A stretch of 64,000 bases of DNA from Streptomyces muensis (GTDB taxonomy: Bacteria; Actinomycetota; Actinomycetes; Streptomycetales; Streptomycetaceae): contig NZ_JAKEIP010000009.1 of NCBI RefSeq assembly GCF_021474425.1, positions 1-64,000 on the forward strand, in the 5' to 3' direction. This document shows positions 44,128 to 53,016 of the stretch, in pieces. Under the pieces are notes generated by a model. That model was not told the origin of the DNA. It saw only the letters and a program-made list of their open reading frames with translations, and did no database searches. Positions within the stretch are counted from its first letter, which is position 1. Every line of letters starts with the position of its first letter. Position numbers and translations under genes: made by a program.

Positions 44128-46371
44128 TCAGGGCGTGGTCAGCTCATAGAAGCCCCGGCCGAAGGTCGCGGCCACCAGGCGGTGGTGACCCGCGTCGTAC
44201 TCGATGTCGTCGACCGGCACCTGCGGCATGCCGCGGCCGAGGCGCAGCCAGTGGCCGCCGCCCGTGACACTGGTGAACACACCCTGGTCGGTGCCGATAT
44301 GAAGGACACCGCCGCGGGCGACCACCAGGTCGTTGACGGGCGCGGCCGGAAGGTTGCCCGACAGGTTCCGCCAGTGCCGGCCGCCGTCCGTGCTGCCGTA
44401 CACATGGGCCAGCGGGGAGCCCGCACGGTAGCCGGAGTGGGTGGTCCAGACGCGGTCGGGGTTCTTCGGGTCGACGACCACCCGGGTCACCCAGGGCAGC
44501 CCTTCGGCCAGCTTCGTCCAGGTCGCCCCGAGGTCCCGGGTGACCCAGACACGGCCGTCGTCCGTGCCGGCGTAGACGGTGCGTCCGTCGCCCGCCGGGG
44601 CGATCGAGGTGATCGTGCCGTAATTGGTGTAGATCGGGTCGGGGCCCGGGCCGCCGCTCAGGTCGGGGCTGATCGGCTTCCAGGTCGCGCCGCCGTCCGT
44701 GGAGCGGTTGAGCACCTCGGAGCCGTAGTAGAGGACCTTCGGGTCGCGCGGGTCGAAGACCACGGGTGTGAACCAGTTGCGTCGCTGGTACGTCGTCCGG
44801 TCCGCGAAGTACGTGAGCGTGTCGCCGCCGTCGGTGGAGCTGAAGCAGTTGCCGTACTGATAGCAGGCGAAGACGTTGTTCACATCGGTCGGGTTGATCA
44901 GGTTCTCCTCGCCGTCGCCGCCGAGGTACTCGTTGAACCCCTCCCCGCCCCAGGACCGCAGTGAGCCGTTGTCCTGGGCGCCGCCCGAGATCCTCGTGAC
45001 GTCCTGCGGGCTGATCGCCGCGCTGTAGAGCTGGGTGTACGGCTGGTGGCGGGACTTCACCCAGCCGCCGTCGCCGCCCGAGTCGGAGCGGTAGACGCCG
45101 CCGTCGTTGCCGAGGTAGACGCGGCCCGGGCGACGCGGGTCCCACACCATGGCGTGCTGGTCGACGTGCATGCTGGTGTCGTCGGCGGTCCAGGTGGTGC
45201 CGCCGTCCTTCGTGGTCATCAGCGGGACGCCGGCCACATGGACGTGCGCGCTGTCCCGGGGGTCGATCCACACCTTGCCGAACCACCAGCCGAAGCTGGA
45301 CTGGGAGCCCGTCATGTCCTCGTTGGCAGGGGTGCGGGTCCATGTGCCGCCGCCGTCGGAGGAGGCGTAGAAGCCCTCGAAGGGGCCGCTCGCCTTGTTG
45401 ACGATCGCATAGAGCCGCTCGCCCGCGACCGCCAGGCCGATCCGCCCCACGTCCGGGCCCTCGGCGGGCAGTCCGCCGCCGAGCCGCTGCCAGGTCGCGC
45501 CGTCGTCCGTGCTGCGGAAGACGCCCGAGCCGACCCCGCCGTACGTCCGCAGCTCGGGCGTTCGGCGATGGTCCCACAGCACGGCGTACAGCCGGTCGCC
45601 GTCGACGACGATCTCGGTGGCGCCGGTGAACTCGGTGGCGCCGGCGAGGATCCGCTCCCACGTGGCGCCACCGTCCTCCGAGCGGTAGACACCCCTGTCT
45701 CCACCGCCGCTGTAGAGGGAACCGGCCGCGGCGACGTAGATGCGGCGAGGGTTGGCGGGGTCGACGGTGATGGCGCTGATCGCGCCGGAGTCGCGCAGGC
45801 CGATCGGCTTCCACGTCCGACCGCCGTCCCGGCTCCGGTACAGCCCCGTCCCCTCGTAGGTGATGCTCCCGCCACCCGGATTCGGCTCACCGGTGCCCAC
45901 GTACAGGGTGCCGTCCGGGGCGGTGGCCACCGCGCCCATGGCCTGCGTCCAACTGTCGGGCCACACCGAGTGGAAGGTCGCCCCGGCGTCGGTGCTGCGC
46001 CACAGCCCGCCGCTCGCCGCCGCGGCGTACACGGTGTCGGCGCGCTTGGGGTCGAGGGCGAGGGAGACGATCCGCCCGCCGATGTTGGTGGGGCCGACGC
46101 TCTTCCAGCGCCCACCGACGGTGGGCAGTTCGCGGGCCTGCGCGGCGGCGAGGTCGTGCGCGTGACGCGGAATCGACTCGCCGGGCAGGGTCTTCTGCAG
46201 GTAGCGGTACTCCGCGGGCGCGGCCGGTCCACGGACCGGCCGGTAGACATCGGACGGGCCCGGCGGCGCGGACGACCCCGCCGGCGGGGTCGGTGCGGCC
46301 ACGGCCGGTGCCGCGAGCAACGCGGCGCCGGTCACCGCCGCCAGAGCCAGAGACAGCAGACCTCTGCCCAT
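44128..46371 (-). CDS. Secreted BNR/Asp-box repeat protein (sialidase/GH74-like fold)
   Basis: A 747-residue secreted protein with a signal peptide (residues 1-26, cleavage near AVA-AP). The rest is a tandem beta-propeller with about eleven Asp-box motifs of the form S-x-D-x-G-x-T-W, for example STDAGATF, SRDGGRTW, SEDGGATW, STDDGATW, SSDGGGTW, TKDGGTTW and STDGGATW. The layout resembles the double propeller of GH74 xyloglucanases and of VPS10/sortilin-type proteins. Catalytic Asp pairs of GH74 cannot be confirmed, so polysaccharide binding or hydrolysis is a guess. ATG 46371 follows GGAAGGG. The gene is divergent from the PLP operon. Confidence 0.8.
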   Translation of the reverse strand: MGRGLLSLALAAVTGAALLAAPAVAAPTPPAGSSAPPGPSDVYRPVRGPAAPAEYRYLQKTLPGESIPRHAHDLAAAQARELPTVGGRWKSVGPTNIGGRIVSLALDPKRADTVYAAAASGGLWRSTDAGATFHSVWPDSWTQAMGAVATAPDGTLYVGTGEPNPGGGSITYEGTGLYRSRDGGRTWKPIGLRDSGAISAITVDPANPRRIYVAAAGSLYSGGGDRGVYRSEDGGATWERILAGATEFTGATEIVVDGDRLYAVLWDHRRTPELRTYGGVGSGVFRSTDDGATWQRLGGGLPAEGPDVGRIGLAVAGERLYAIVNKASGPFEGFYASSDGGGTWTRTPANEDMTGSQSSFGWWFGKVWIDPRDSAHVHVAGVPLMTTKDGGTTWTADDTSMHVDQHAMVWDPRRPGRVYLGNDGGVYRSDSGGDGGWVKSRHQPYTQLYSAAISPQDVTRISGGAQDNGSLRSWGGEGFNEYLGGDGEENLINPTDVNNVFACYQYGNCFSSTDGGDTLTYFADRTTYQRRNWFTPVVFDPRDPKVLYYGSEVLNRSTDGGATWKPISPDLSGGPGPDPIYTNYGTITSIAPAGDGRTVYAGTDDGRVWVTRDLGATWTKLAEGLPWVTRVVVDPKNPDRVWTTHSGYRAGSPLAHVYGSTDGGRHWRNLSGNLPAAPVNDLVVARGGVLHIGTDQGVFTSVTGGGHWLRLGRGMPQVPVDDIEYDAGHHRLVAATFGRGFYELTTP

Positions 46372-46653
46372 GAAGTCCCTTCCATCGTCATGGTCACCTC
46401 AAGCGGGATCTCGAGCGGCAATGACGTTACGAGAGAAGGCAGTTGAGCAGAAGGGCGCGAACCGCTGTCTCTCGGGGCGGCCGAGGCTTTCGGCACCGCT
46501 GAGTTCCGGCCCCGCCCGCCGACGTACCGCCCAGGAGGGCAGGTACGGGGCGTAAACCACCCGTTGGAAGGGAAAGGAGCTATACGGCAAACCGCGGGGA
46601 GTGGTCGTCAGCGCCCGGAAACGTCGGGCCCGAAGCGCTGGGAGGGTCCGTGC

Positions 46654-48132
46654 ATGGGCGGGGAGCCCTTGTATCTCGAACCGCGGCTGGAATCCCGGCT
46701 GCGCTCACTGCTGGACTCACCGGCTCTGCTGCACACGCTCACCGACGGACTCGGGTCTCCGCTGAACGTGGTCGTGCCGGATCAACTGGCCGACAACCTC
46801 CAGCGGTTCCGCGCCGTGTACGACAAGCATCACCTCTCCGGCCAGGTGTTCTTCGCCCACAAGGCCAACCGGTCCAGCGCCCTGCTGCGGCGGCTCGCCG
46901 CCACGGACGCCGGCGTGGACGTCGCCTCGCTGGGCGAGCTGCAACACGCCCTCGGCGCCGGCTTCACCCCTGACCGGATCACCGCCACCGGCCCGAAGAA
47001 CCCGGAGTTCCTGTGGCTGGCGGCCCGCACGTCCGTCACCGTCAGCCTCGACACACGAGGCGAACTGGACCAACTCGCCACGCTGGTACGTAAACACGCG
47101 CTGCCCAGGACCCGAGTGCTGCTGCGACTGTCGGGCTTCGAGGCGTCCGGTGTGCGCGTGCTGAGCCGACGCAGTCGATTCGGCACCGCGGTGGGGGAGT
47201 TGGATCCCCTGCTGGAGGCCGTCGAGCGGCACGCCGACGTGGTCGAGCCCGTGGGTGTGGCCTACCACCTGGACACGACGAGCCTCGCCGAGAAGGCGAC
47301 GGCGCTGGAAGGCTGCCTGCGGGTGCTGGAGGAGTGCCGCAGCCGGGGGCTCAGGCCCCGGGCCGTGGACATCGGCGGCGGGTTCGGCGTCGACTACCTG
47401 GCCGACGGCGGACAGTGGGAGCGGTACACGACCGAGCTCACCGAAGCCGTACTGGGCACCCGCCCGCCCCTGACCTACGGCGGCCACGGCTACGGACTGC
47501 GCAACGAGGCCGGTACCCTGCGCGGAACCCTGGGCGTCTACCCGGCCCACCGCCCGGTCGCCGGACCCCGCTACCTCGACGAACTGCTCGCACACCCGGC
47601 CGCCTCCCTGGACGGCCGCCCCCTGGCCACGCTGCTCCTGGAGCATCTCCACGACCTGCACACCGAACCGGGCCGAGCACTGCTCGACCAGTGCGGACTG
47701 ACCCTGGCGAGGGTGCTGGAGGTCCGCGACCAGGAGCCCGGCGGCCCGCTCGCCGTACGCCTCGCGGCCAAGGCCGACGACGTGGCGCTGGAGGAGCACG
47801 GGGTGTTCATGGACCCCGTCGTCGTACCCCGGGACCCGGCAGGCGCAAGGGCAGACGCAGGCACGGACCCGGTCGCCGTCCATCTCTTCGGCAGCCGCTG
47901 CCTGGAGTCCGACCTGATCACCCGCCGCACGGTCTTCCTGCCCCGCCGCCCCGCACCGGGCGACCTGTTGGCCTTCGCCAACACGGCCGGATACTGCATG
48001 GACTTCCACGCCACCCGTGCCCAGCACCAGCCCGCCGCGCGCAAGGTCGCCGCCTGGCAGGAGGGCGACACCTGGCGCTGGTGCCTGGACGACCAGTACT
48101 GGCCGACCACACCCGTGGGGGGAGCGCAGTGA
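46654..48132 (+). CDS. Type III PLP-dependent decarboxylase-like enzyme (Y4yA-like)
   Basis: A 492-residue enzyme of the alanine-racemase-fold decarboxylase group (LysA, ornithine/arginine decarboxylase family). The PLP Lys lies in FFAHKANRSSALLRRL near residues 67-82. GVDVASLGEL follows, the Gly-rich phosphate loop is DIGGGFGVDYL near 241-251, and the TEPGRALLDQCG motif near 334 carries the conserved EPGR. A decarboxylase C-terminal Cys lies in GSRCLESD. It resembles the group named Y4yA-like more than LysA, so diaminopimelate need not be the substrate. ATG 46654 has GGGAGG upstream. The stop overlaps the next gene by GTGA, so they are coupled. Confidence 0.82.
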   Translation: MGGEPLYLEPRLESRLRSLLDSPALLHTLTDGLGSPLNVVVPDQLADNLQRFRAVYDKHHLSGQVFFAHKANRSSALLRRLAATDAGVDVASLGELQHALGAGFTPDRITATGPKNPEFLWLAARTSVTVSLDTRGELDQLATLVRKHALPRTRVLLRLSGFEASGVRVLSRRSRFGTAVGELDPLLEAVERHADVVEPVGVAYHLDTTSLAEKATALEGCLRVLEECRSRGLRPRAVDIGGGFGVDYLADGGQWERYTTELTEAVLGTRPPLTYGGHGYGLRNEAGTLRGTLGVYPAHRPVAGPRYLDELLAHPAASLDGRPLATLLLEHLHDLHTEPGRALLDQCGLTLARVLEVRDQEPGGPLAVRLAAKADDVALEEHGVFMDPVVVPRDPAGARADAGTDPVAVHLFGSRCLESDLITRRTVFLPRRPAPGDLLAFANTAGYCMDFHATRAQHQPAARKVAAWQEGDTWRWCLDDQYWPTTPVGGAQ

Positions 48133-49448
48133 GGTACGACAGCATCACCGAGGCCATCGGCAACACACCGCTGGTGCGCATCGACCCGGCCGTGCACGGC
48201 CTGCGAAACATCGACCTGTACGCCAAGCTGGAGCTGCTCAACCCCTTCGGATCGGTCAAGGACCGGGCCGCCTGGAACATGGCGCGCCCCCATCTGGCCA
48301 CCGCGGCCGAGGAGGGCGGCCAGGTCGTCGAGCTGTCGAGCGGCAACACGGCCAAGGCCCTCGCCGTCCTCGCGGGCATGCACGGTCTGACCTTCAAGAG
48401 CGTCACCAACCGGATGCGCATCCCGGAGATCAAGGACCTGCTGCTGTTGCTCGGCGCCCAGATCGAGGAACTGCCCGGCCAGAGCGAGTGCCTGGACCCG
48501 ACCGCCACCGACGACCCGCTCACCCTGTTCCACCGCGCCCTCTCGGAACCCGACAGCAGCTATCTGCACACCGACCAGTACTTCAACCCCCGCAACACCG
48601 AGGCCCACTTCACCGGGACCGGCCCGGAGATCGTCAAGGACCTCGACGGCCGCGCCCCGGACTGGTTCATCGCCTGCGTCGGCACCGCCGGCTCCTCCAC
48701 CGGCGTCGCCCGCGCCCTGCGCGAACACGACCCCGCCGTACGGGTGGCCGGCCTGGTCGCGGCCAAGTCCGACTTCATCCCCGGCATCCGCACCATCGAC
48801 GAGGCGCACGAGGTCGGCCTGTTCGACCCCGGCACCTACGACAGCATCGACGCGGTCACCTCCGACGAGGCGATCGAGGGGATGCTGGCCCTCAACCGCC
48901 GCTGCGGCATCCTCGCCGGACCCACAGGCGGCGCCGCGTTCTTCGGCGCCGTACGCCAACTACGCGCTGTTGACGCGGAGTTGACGGAGCGACAGTCGGC
49001 GGTCTTCATCGTCTGCGACCGCGTCGAGAGCTATCTGAGCTACGTCCGTCAGCGCCGCCCCGACCTCTTCGGCCGCCCGCGCCGCAGGAACTCCCCGGCC
49101 GACCTGACACCCGCCGAGATCAGCGCGGCACCGGCCATCGGCGTCGCCGACGCCCAGGCCTGGATCGCCACCGGGGCACCGCTCGTCGTCGACCTGCGCA
49201 GCCCCCACGCCTACGCCGCGCTGCACATCGACGGCTCGGTCAACATCGTCGACGAGCTCTTCGCGGAACTCCTCCACGGTGGACTGCCGTTCAGCCGCAA
49301 CCGCCCGGTCCTGCTGGCCTGCCCGGTCGGCGAGAAGTCCGCCCGGCACGCCGCCCTGCTGACCCGGATGGGACACCCCGACGTCCGCAGCCTGACCGGC
49401 GGCATCATCGCCTGGCGCGACGCCGGCGCACCCCTCGTACGGGACTGA
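48129..49448 (+). CDS. Cysteine-synthase-like PLP enzyme fused to a rhodanese domain
   Basis: A 439-residue fusion. Residues 1-310 are a fold-type II PLP enzyme like cysteine synthase. PLP Lys44 is in NPFGSVKDRAAWN and the substrate loop is SSGNTAKAL (70-78). The phosphate-binding loop reads GTAGSSTGVARAL rather than the usual GTGGT, and the family Ser/Asn near GPTGGAAFFG is altered. Residues about 330-439 are a rhodanese with active-site Cys398 in CPVGEKS, a seven-residue sulfurtransferase loop. The pairing suggests sulfur carried on the rhodanese Cys is delivered to the PLP-bound aminoacrylate (inference). GTG 48129 overlaps the preceding stop, and the next gene follows 5 bases after its own stop. 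Confidence 0.85.
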   Translation: MRYDSITEAIGNTPLVRIDPAVHGLRNIDLYAKLELLNPFGSVKDRAAWNMARPHLATAAEEGGQVVELSSGNTAKALAVLAGMHGLTFKSVTNRMRIPEIKDLLLLLGAQIEELPGQSECLDPTATDDPLTLFHRALSEPDSSYLHTDQYFNPRNTEAHFTGTGPEIVKDLDGRAPDWFIACVGTAGSSTGVARALREHDPAVRVAGLVAAKSDFIPGIRTIDEAHEVGLFDPGTYDSIDAVTSDEAIEGMLALNRRCGILAGPTGGAAFFGAVRQLRAVDAELTERQSAVFIVCDRVESYLSYVRQRRPDLFGRPRRRNSPADLTPAEISAAPAIGVADAQAWIATGAPLVVDLRSPHAYAALHIDGSVNIVDELFAELLHGGLPFSRNRPVLLACPVGEKSARHAALLTRMGHPDVRSLTGGIIAWRDAGAPLVRD

Positions 49449-49453
49449 CGCCC

Positions 49454-50671
49454 ATGACCACACCCGGGACCGACACCCAAGTGGCCGCCGTCATCGATGA
49501 GTTGGGGGAGTGGCAGCAGGCCCTGCGTGCCCAGTTCCCGATCATCGCCGCGCACCCCGAACTGGCCTATCTGGACAGCGCGGCCACCGCCCAGAAGCCG
49601 CAGGCCGTGCTCGACACCGTGCACACCTACCTCACCACCACCAACGCCAACGCCGGGCGCGGCACCTACCCCTGGGCCAACCGGACCACCGACCTGGTCG
49701 AGCAGGCCCGCGACCGGGTGAAGCGGTTCCTCGGCGACCCCGCTCCCGAACGCTCGACGGTGCACTTCACGAGCGGCACCACCGAGGGCCTGCGCACCGT
49801 CGCCCGCGACTGGCTGCCCGGGCTTCTCGCGGACGGCGACGAGATCGTCGTCCCGGTCGCCGACCACGAGGCGAACATCACGCCCTGGCTGGAGACCCGA
49901 CGCCAACTGGCGACGCAGGGCGTCCACATCCGGGTACGGCCGATGCCGTACCAGTGGTCGTCCGGCGACTACGACCACACCGCGCTCGCGGAACTCGCGG
50001 GTCCACGCACCCGCTTCGTCGCCGTCAGCCACGTTCACCACGTGTACGGCGGCAACATGAACGTCCACCGCATCCGCCGGGCGGTCGGCCCGGACGCGGT
50101 GATCTGTCTGGACGCCGCCCAGAGCGTCGGTCATCTGCCCGTGTCCGTCGCCGGTCTCGACGTCGACTTCGTGGTCTTCTCCGGGCACAAGGCCATGGCC
50201 CTGCCCGGCACGGGAGCCGTCTGGACCCGCCAGTCACGTGGACCGCAGTTCACGTCCGGGGGCTGGTCGGGCACTCCCAACACCGTCGGAATCGCCTCCC
50301 TCACCGCCGCCCTGGACTGGCTGGAGACCGCCGGCACCGACCGGATCGAGCGGTGGACGGTCGCGCTGGCGGCTCGGCTCACCGAGGGCCTGCGCCACCT
50401 CGACGCGTACGAGATCCTCGGCTGCCAGAAGAGCCTGGCCGCCGACTCGACCGTGCAGCGCCGCCAGGGCATCGTCACCTTCCGCCACCACGCCGTCGAC
50501 TCCGCGGACCTCGGCTTCATCCTCTACAGCCACGGCTTCATGGTCCGCTCCGACCAGCACTGCCAGGGCGGCGCGGGGGAGCGGACCGGATCGGTGCGGG
50601 TGAGCCTGCACGTCCACAACACCGCCGAGGAGATCGACCGACTGCTGGACGCCCTCGCCACGCTCGGGTGA
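49454..50671 (+). CDS. Class V aminotransferase, cysteine-desulfurase-like
   Basis: A 405-residue fold-type I PLP enzyme. The PLP Lys is at about 246 in FSGHKAMALPGTG, the cofactor Asp region is AVICLDAAQSVGHLPV, and GRGTYPWANRTTD replaces the SufS substrate block. A catalytic Cys is kept near residue 370 in SDQHCQGGAGERTG, aligned with the SufS R/H-H-C-x loop, and SLHVHNTAEEIDRLLDAL follows. It therefore should be able to form a Cys persulfide and donate sulfur. It starts five bases after the preceding stop. No SufE, SufU or Fe-S assembly gene is close, so housekeeping Fe-S work is unlikely. Confidence 0.85.
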   Translation: MTTPGTDTQVAAVIDELGEWQQALRAQFPIIAAHPELAYLDSAATAQKPQAVLDTVHTYLTTTNANAGRGTYPWANRTTDLVEQARDRVKRFLGDPAPERSTVHFTSGTTEGLRTVARDWLPGLLADGDEIVVPVADHEANITPWLETRRQLATQGVHIRVRPMPYQWSSGDYDHTALAELAGPRTRFVAVSHVHHVYGGNMNVHRIRRAVGPDAVICLDAAQSVGHLPVSVAGLDVDFVVFSGHKAMALPGTGAVWTRQSRGPQFTSGGWSGTPNTVGIASLTAALDWLETAGTDRIERWTVALAARLTEGLRHLDAYEILGCQKSLAADSTVQRRQGIVTFRHHAVDSADLGFILYSHGFMVRSDQHCQGGAGERTGSVRVSLHVHNTAEEIDRLLDALATLG

Positions 50672-50693
50672 CGTACGGCCATTAGAGGGAATG

Positions 50694-50719
50694 GGAACCG
50701 TTTCCACCTGTAGGGTCTG
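50694..50719 (+). promoter_or_regulatory. Possible ECF-type promoter
   Basis: GGAAC (50694-50698), a 16-base gap and GTCT (50715-50718) match the pattern recognised by ECF sigma factors of the SigE type in Streptomyces. A TAGGGT at 50711-50716 is an alternative HrdB-type -10. Either would start transcription after the ATG at 50691 and before ATG 50766. Confidence 0.35.
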
Positions 50720-50765
50720 GCGCAGACGGTGCGGACAGGTGCGGAACGGCGAGGTGCACGACGGA

Positions 50766-51542
50766 ATGGGGCTGAGCCTGGCGACGGCGGAGCGATGGGT
50801 GGAGCGCTGGGAGCGTCAGCAGCAGCGGTACGCCGTCGACCGCGAGGAGCGCTTCACGGTGATCGCCGATGTGGTGGAACAGTCCGTGTCGAGCGTTCCG
50901 GGTCGGCCCTTGGTCGTCGACCTCGGCTGCGGTCCCGGCTCCCTCGCGGCACGGCTCGCCCGCCGCATGCCGTACGCCGACATCGTGGCCGTGGACATGG
51001 ACCCGTTGCTGCTGGAGCTCGCCCGCACCCACCACGCGGACGCCGCCCGCTATGTCGACGTGGTGATCGGCGCACCCGACTGGACCCACGCCCTGGGTCT
51101 CGACCGCCCCTTGGACGCGGCCGTGTCGACGACGGCACTGCACTACCTGGACGCGGACGCTCTGCTCCGCACCTACCGGCAGCTCGCGGGCCTGCTGCGA
51201 CCCGGGGGCGTTCTCGTCAACGGTGACCACTTCCCGCACGACGACTCCGTGCTCGCCGGACTCGCGGGGTGCGTAGGCCGCCGGCACGCCGAACGCGGAC
51301 AGGCCCTGGCGCACGAGGACTGGGCCTCCTGGTGGGCAGCGGTCGCACAGGACCCGGAGCTGACCGACCTCCTCGCCGAACGCCGCCGCCGACAGCCGGC
51401 CGGCGCCACGGGCACCGGCACCGGCGGCGCCCCCTGCCTGTCCGTGCCGGCGCACGAACGGCTCCTGCGGCAGGCGGGGTTCAGGCACGTCGGTGTCGTC
51501 TGGCAGTACGGCGACAGCCACGTCGTCGTCGCGATCCGCTGA
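50766..51542 (+). CDS. Class I SAM-dependent methyltransferase
   Basis: A 258-residue methyltransferase. Motif I is VVDLGCGPGSLAARLA near residues 49-64, the motif II acidic residue is in IVAVDMDPLLLELA near 70-83, and the motif IV region is DAAVSTTALHYLDAD. The C-terminal cap is longer than in the minimal fold. ATG 50691 would put the start upstream of the predicted promoter elements, so I prefer ATG 50766, which follows GCGAGG. The gene is 94 bases after the desulfurase-like gene on the same strand and may be the tailoring enzyme of that pathway or an independent unit with its own promoter. Confidence 0.8.
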   Translation: MGLSLATAERWVERWERQQQRYAVDREERFTVIADVVEQSVSSVPGRPLVVDLGCGPGSLAARLARRMPYADIVAVDMDPLLLELARTHHADAARYVDVVIGAPDWTHALGLDRPLDAAVSTTALHYLDADALLRTYRQLAGLLRPGGVLVNGDHFPHDDSVLAGLAGCVGRRHAERGQALAHEDWASWWAAVAQDPELTDLLAERRRRQPAGATGTGTGGAPCLSVPAHERLLRQAGFRHVGVVWQYGDSHVVVAIR

Positions 51543-51714
51543 CCGGACCGGCACCGCGCGTTACCAAGCACAGCTAAAGGATTCATCATCCACCTTGACA
51601 GTGTGCGTGCTGTTTCGCGACGTTTGAGCTCGCCACAAAAGTTCGACATGGGGGAAACCGTGGCGAGGCGCCCAAAAAGCGTCTCTTGGGGGAATTCTGG
51701 GGGGAGCGGTCGCC

Positions 51715-52842
51715 ATGCGATCCACGCACGCCATCACGATTCACAGACCCGAGGAGCTGGACGAGTCGCTGCGCCGGGCGTGGCACCGGGCCATGGACGA
51801 GTCGCCCGACTACGCCAACCCCTTCCTGGCGCCGGAGTTCGCGATCGGGGTCGGCAGACACCGCCGCGGCGCACAGGTGGCGGTGCTGCACGAGAACGGG
51901 GAGGCCGTCGGCTTCCTCCCCCACGAGCGGGGCCCGCTCGGCGTCGGCCGGGCCATCGGCCTCGGCCTCTCCGACTGCCAGGCCCTGGTGCACCGGCCCG
52001 GCGTCACCTGGGACACCCGGGAACTGCTGCGGGCCTGCGGACTGTCCGTGTTCGAGTTCGATCACCTCGTCGAGGAGCAGAAGCCCTTCGGCCCGTACGT
52101 CACGGGGACGTTCGCCTCTCCCGTGCTCGATCTGAAGCCCGGCGAGGGCAGTTACGCCGAGTGGCTGCGCGCCACCTATCCGGGGCAGGCCAAGACGACG
52201 CTGAAGAAGGAGCGCCGCCTGGGCCGTGACGTGGGCGAGGTGCGGTTCGTGTACGACGAGCGCGATCCGCGCATGCTGCGCACCCTCATGCGCTGGAAGT
52301 CCGCCCAGTACCGCAGAACGGGGCGGATGGACCGGTTCTCCAAGCCGTGGATCGTCGACCTGGTCGACCACCTCTTCCAGGTCCGCGAGGAGCACTTCAC
52401 CGGCGTCCTGTCCGTGGTGTACGCCGGTGACCGACCGGTCGCCGCGCACTTCGGGCCGAGGTCGCGCAGCGTCCTCGCGGCCTGGTTCACCGCGTACGAC
52501 CCCGAGTTCGGCTACTACTCGCCCGGCCTGCTGATGCATTTACGGCTGGTCGACGCCGCCGGCCGGGACGGCGTGACGCTCATGGACTGGGGGCGCGGCG
52601 AGAAGGAGTACAAGGACTGGCTGAAGACCCGTGAGCTGCGGGTGGCCGAGGGGTTCGCGGTACGCCCGCACCCGGTGGCGGCGGCGCACCGGCTGTGGCG
52701 CAGACCGGTGCGCGGCCTGAGAAACACGGTCCTGGCCCACCCGAGGCTGCGCGAGCCCGCCGACCGGCTGCTGAAGACCGTGGGCACCCTGCGCACCTCG
52801 GGCCTGACCCATTCGGGCGAGGCGGGAGCCCGCGCCCGCTGA
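51715..52842 (+). CDS. GNAT/FemAB-like acyltransferase (CelD/BcsL type) with a TTA codon
   Basis: A 375-residue protein of the peptidoglycan and exopolysaccharide GNAT group (Acetyltransf_6, CelD/BcsL-like). The C-terminal acyltransferase half contains SRSVLAAWFTAYDPEFGYYSPG near residues 250-271 and DWGRGEKEYKDWL near 290-302, the usual family block. It should add an acyl or aminoacyl group to a sugar or lipid precursor. Codon 276, at 52540-52542, is TTA (Leu), the only in-frame TTA found among genes here, which would tie synthesis to the bldA tRNA and late growth. The ATG follows GGGGGGAGC. Its neighbour downstream is a DegT-type aminotransferase. Confidence 0.82.
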   Translation: MRSTHAITIHRPEELDESLRRAWHRAMDESPDYANPFLAPEFAIGVGRHRRGAQVAVLHENGEAVGFLPHERGPLGVGRAIGLGLSDCQALVHRPGVTWDTRELLRACGLSVFEFDHLVEEQKPFGPYVTGTFASPVLDLKPGEGSYAEWLRATYPGQAKTTLKKERRLGRDVGEVRFVYDERDPRMLRTLMRWKSAQYRRTGRMDRFSKPWIVDLVDHLFQVREEHFTGVLSVVYAGDRPVAAHFGPRSRSVLAAWFTAYDPEFGYYSPGLLMHLRLVDAAGRDGVTLMDWGRGEKEYKDWLKTRELRVAEGFAVRPHPVAAAHRLWRRPVRGLRNTVLAHPRLREPADRLLKTVGTLRTSGLTHSGEAGARAR

Positions 52843-53016
52843 ACGGGCACACTCCTGCCCTTTCCGTCTCTCCGTCCATCACGCGCCCCGCCGTCGTTCC
52901 GCCACGCCCTCTCGCGGTGCCGTCACCCGAGCGGAGTCCTCGGAACGACGTTCGCGAGCGCGCCCAAGCCCGCCCACGGCGACCCTTCGTCGGACCTTTC
53001 CACGGAAGAGGTGACC

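Noticed and set aside
46654..48132. Calling the type III PLP enzyme diaminopimelate decarboxylase (lysA)
   Set aside because: The fold and EPGR motif fit, but the neighbours are sulfur-transfer enzymes, not lysine or threonine genes, and the sequence looks closer to Y4yA-like proteins.
49454..50671. Calling the class V enzyme SufS of Fe-S assembly
   Set aside because: The Cys is kept, but no sufB, sufC, sufD or sufU gene is adjacent and the substrate region differs.
51595..51600. TTGACA ahead of the acyltransferase gene as a promoter
   Set aside because: No TANNNT -10 element is found 16-19 bases downstream, so I did not call it, although the region 51560-51710 is AT-rich and probably holds the promoter.
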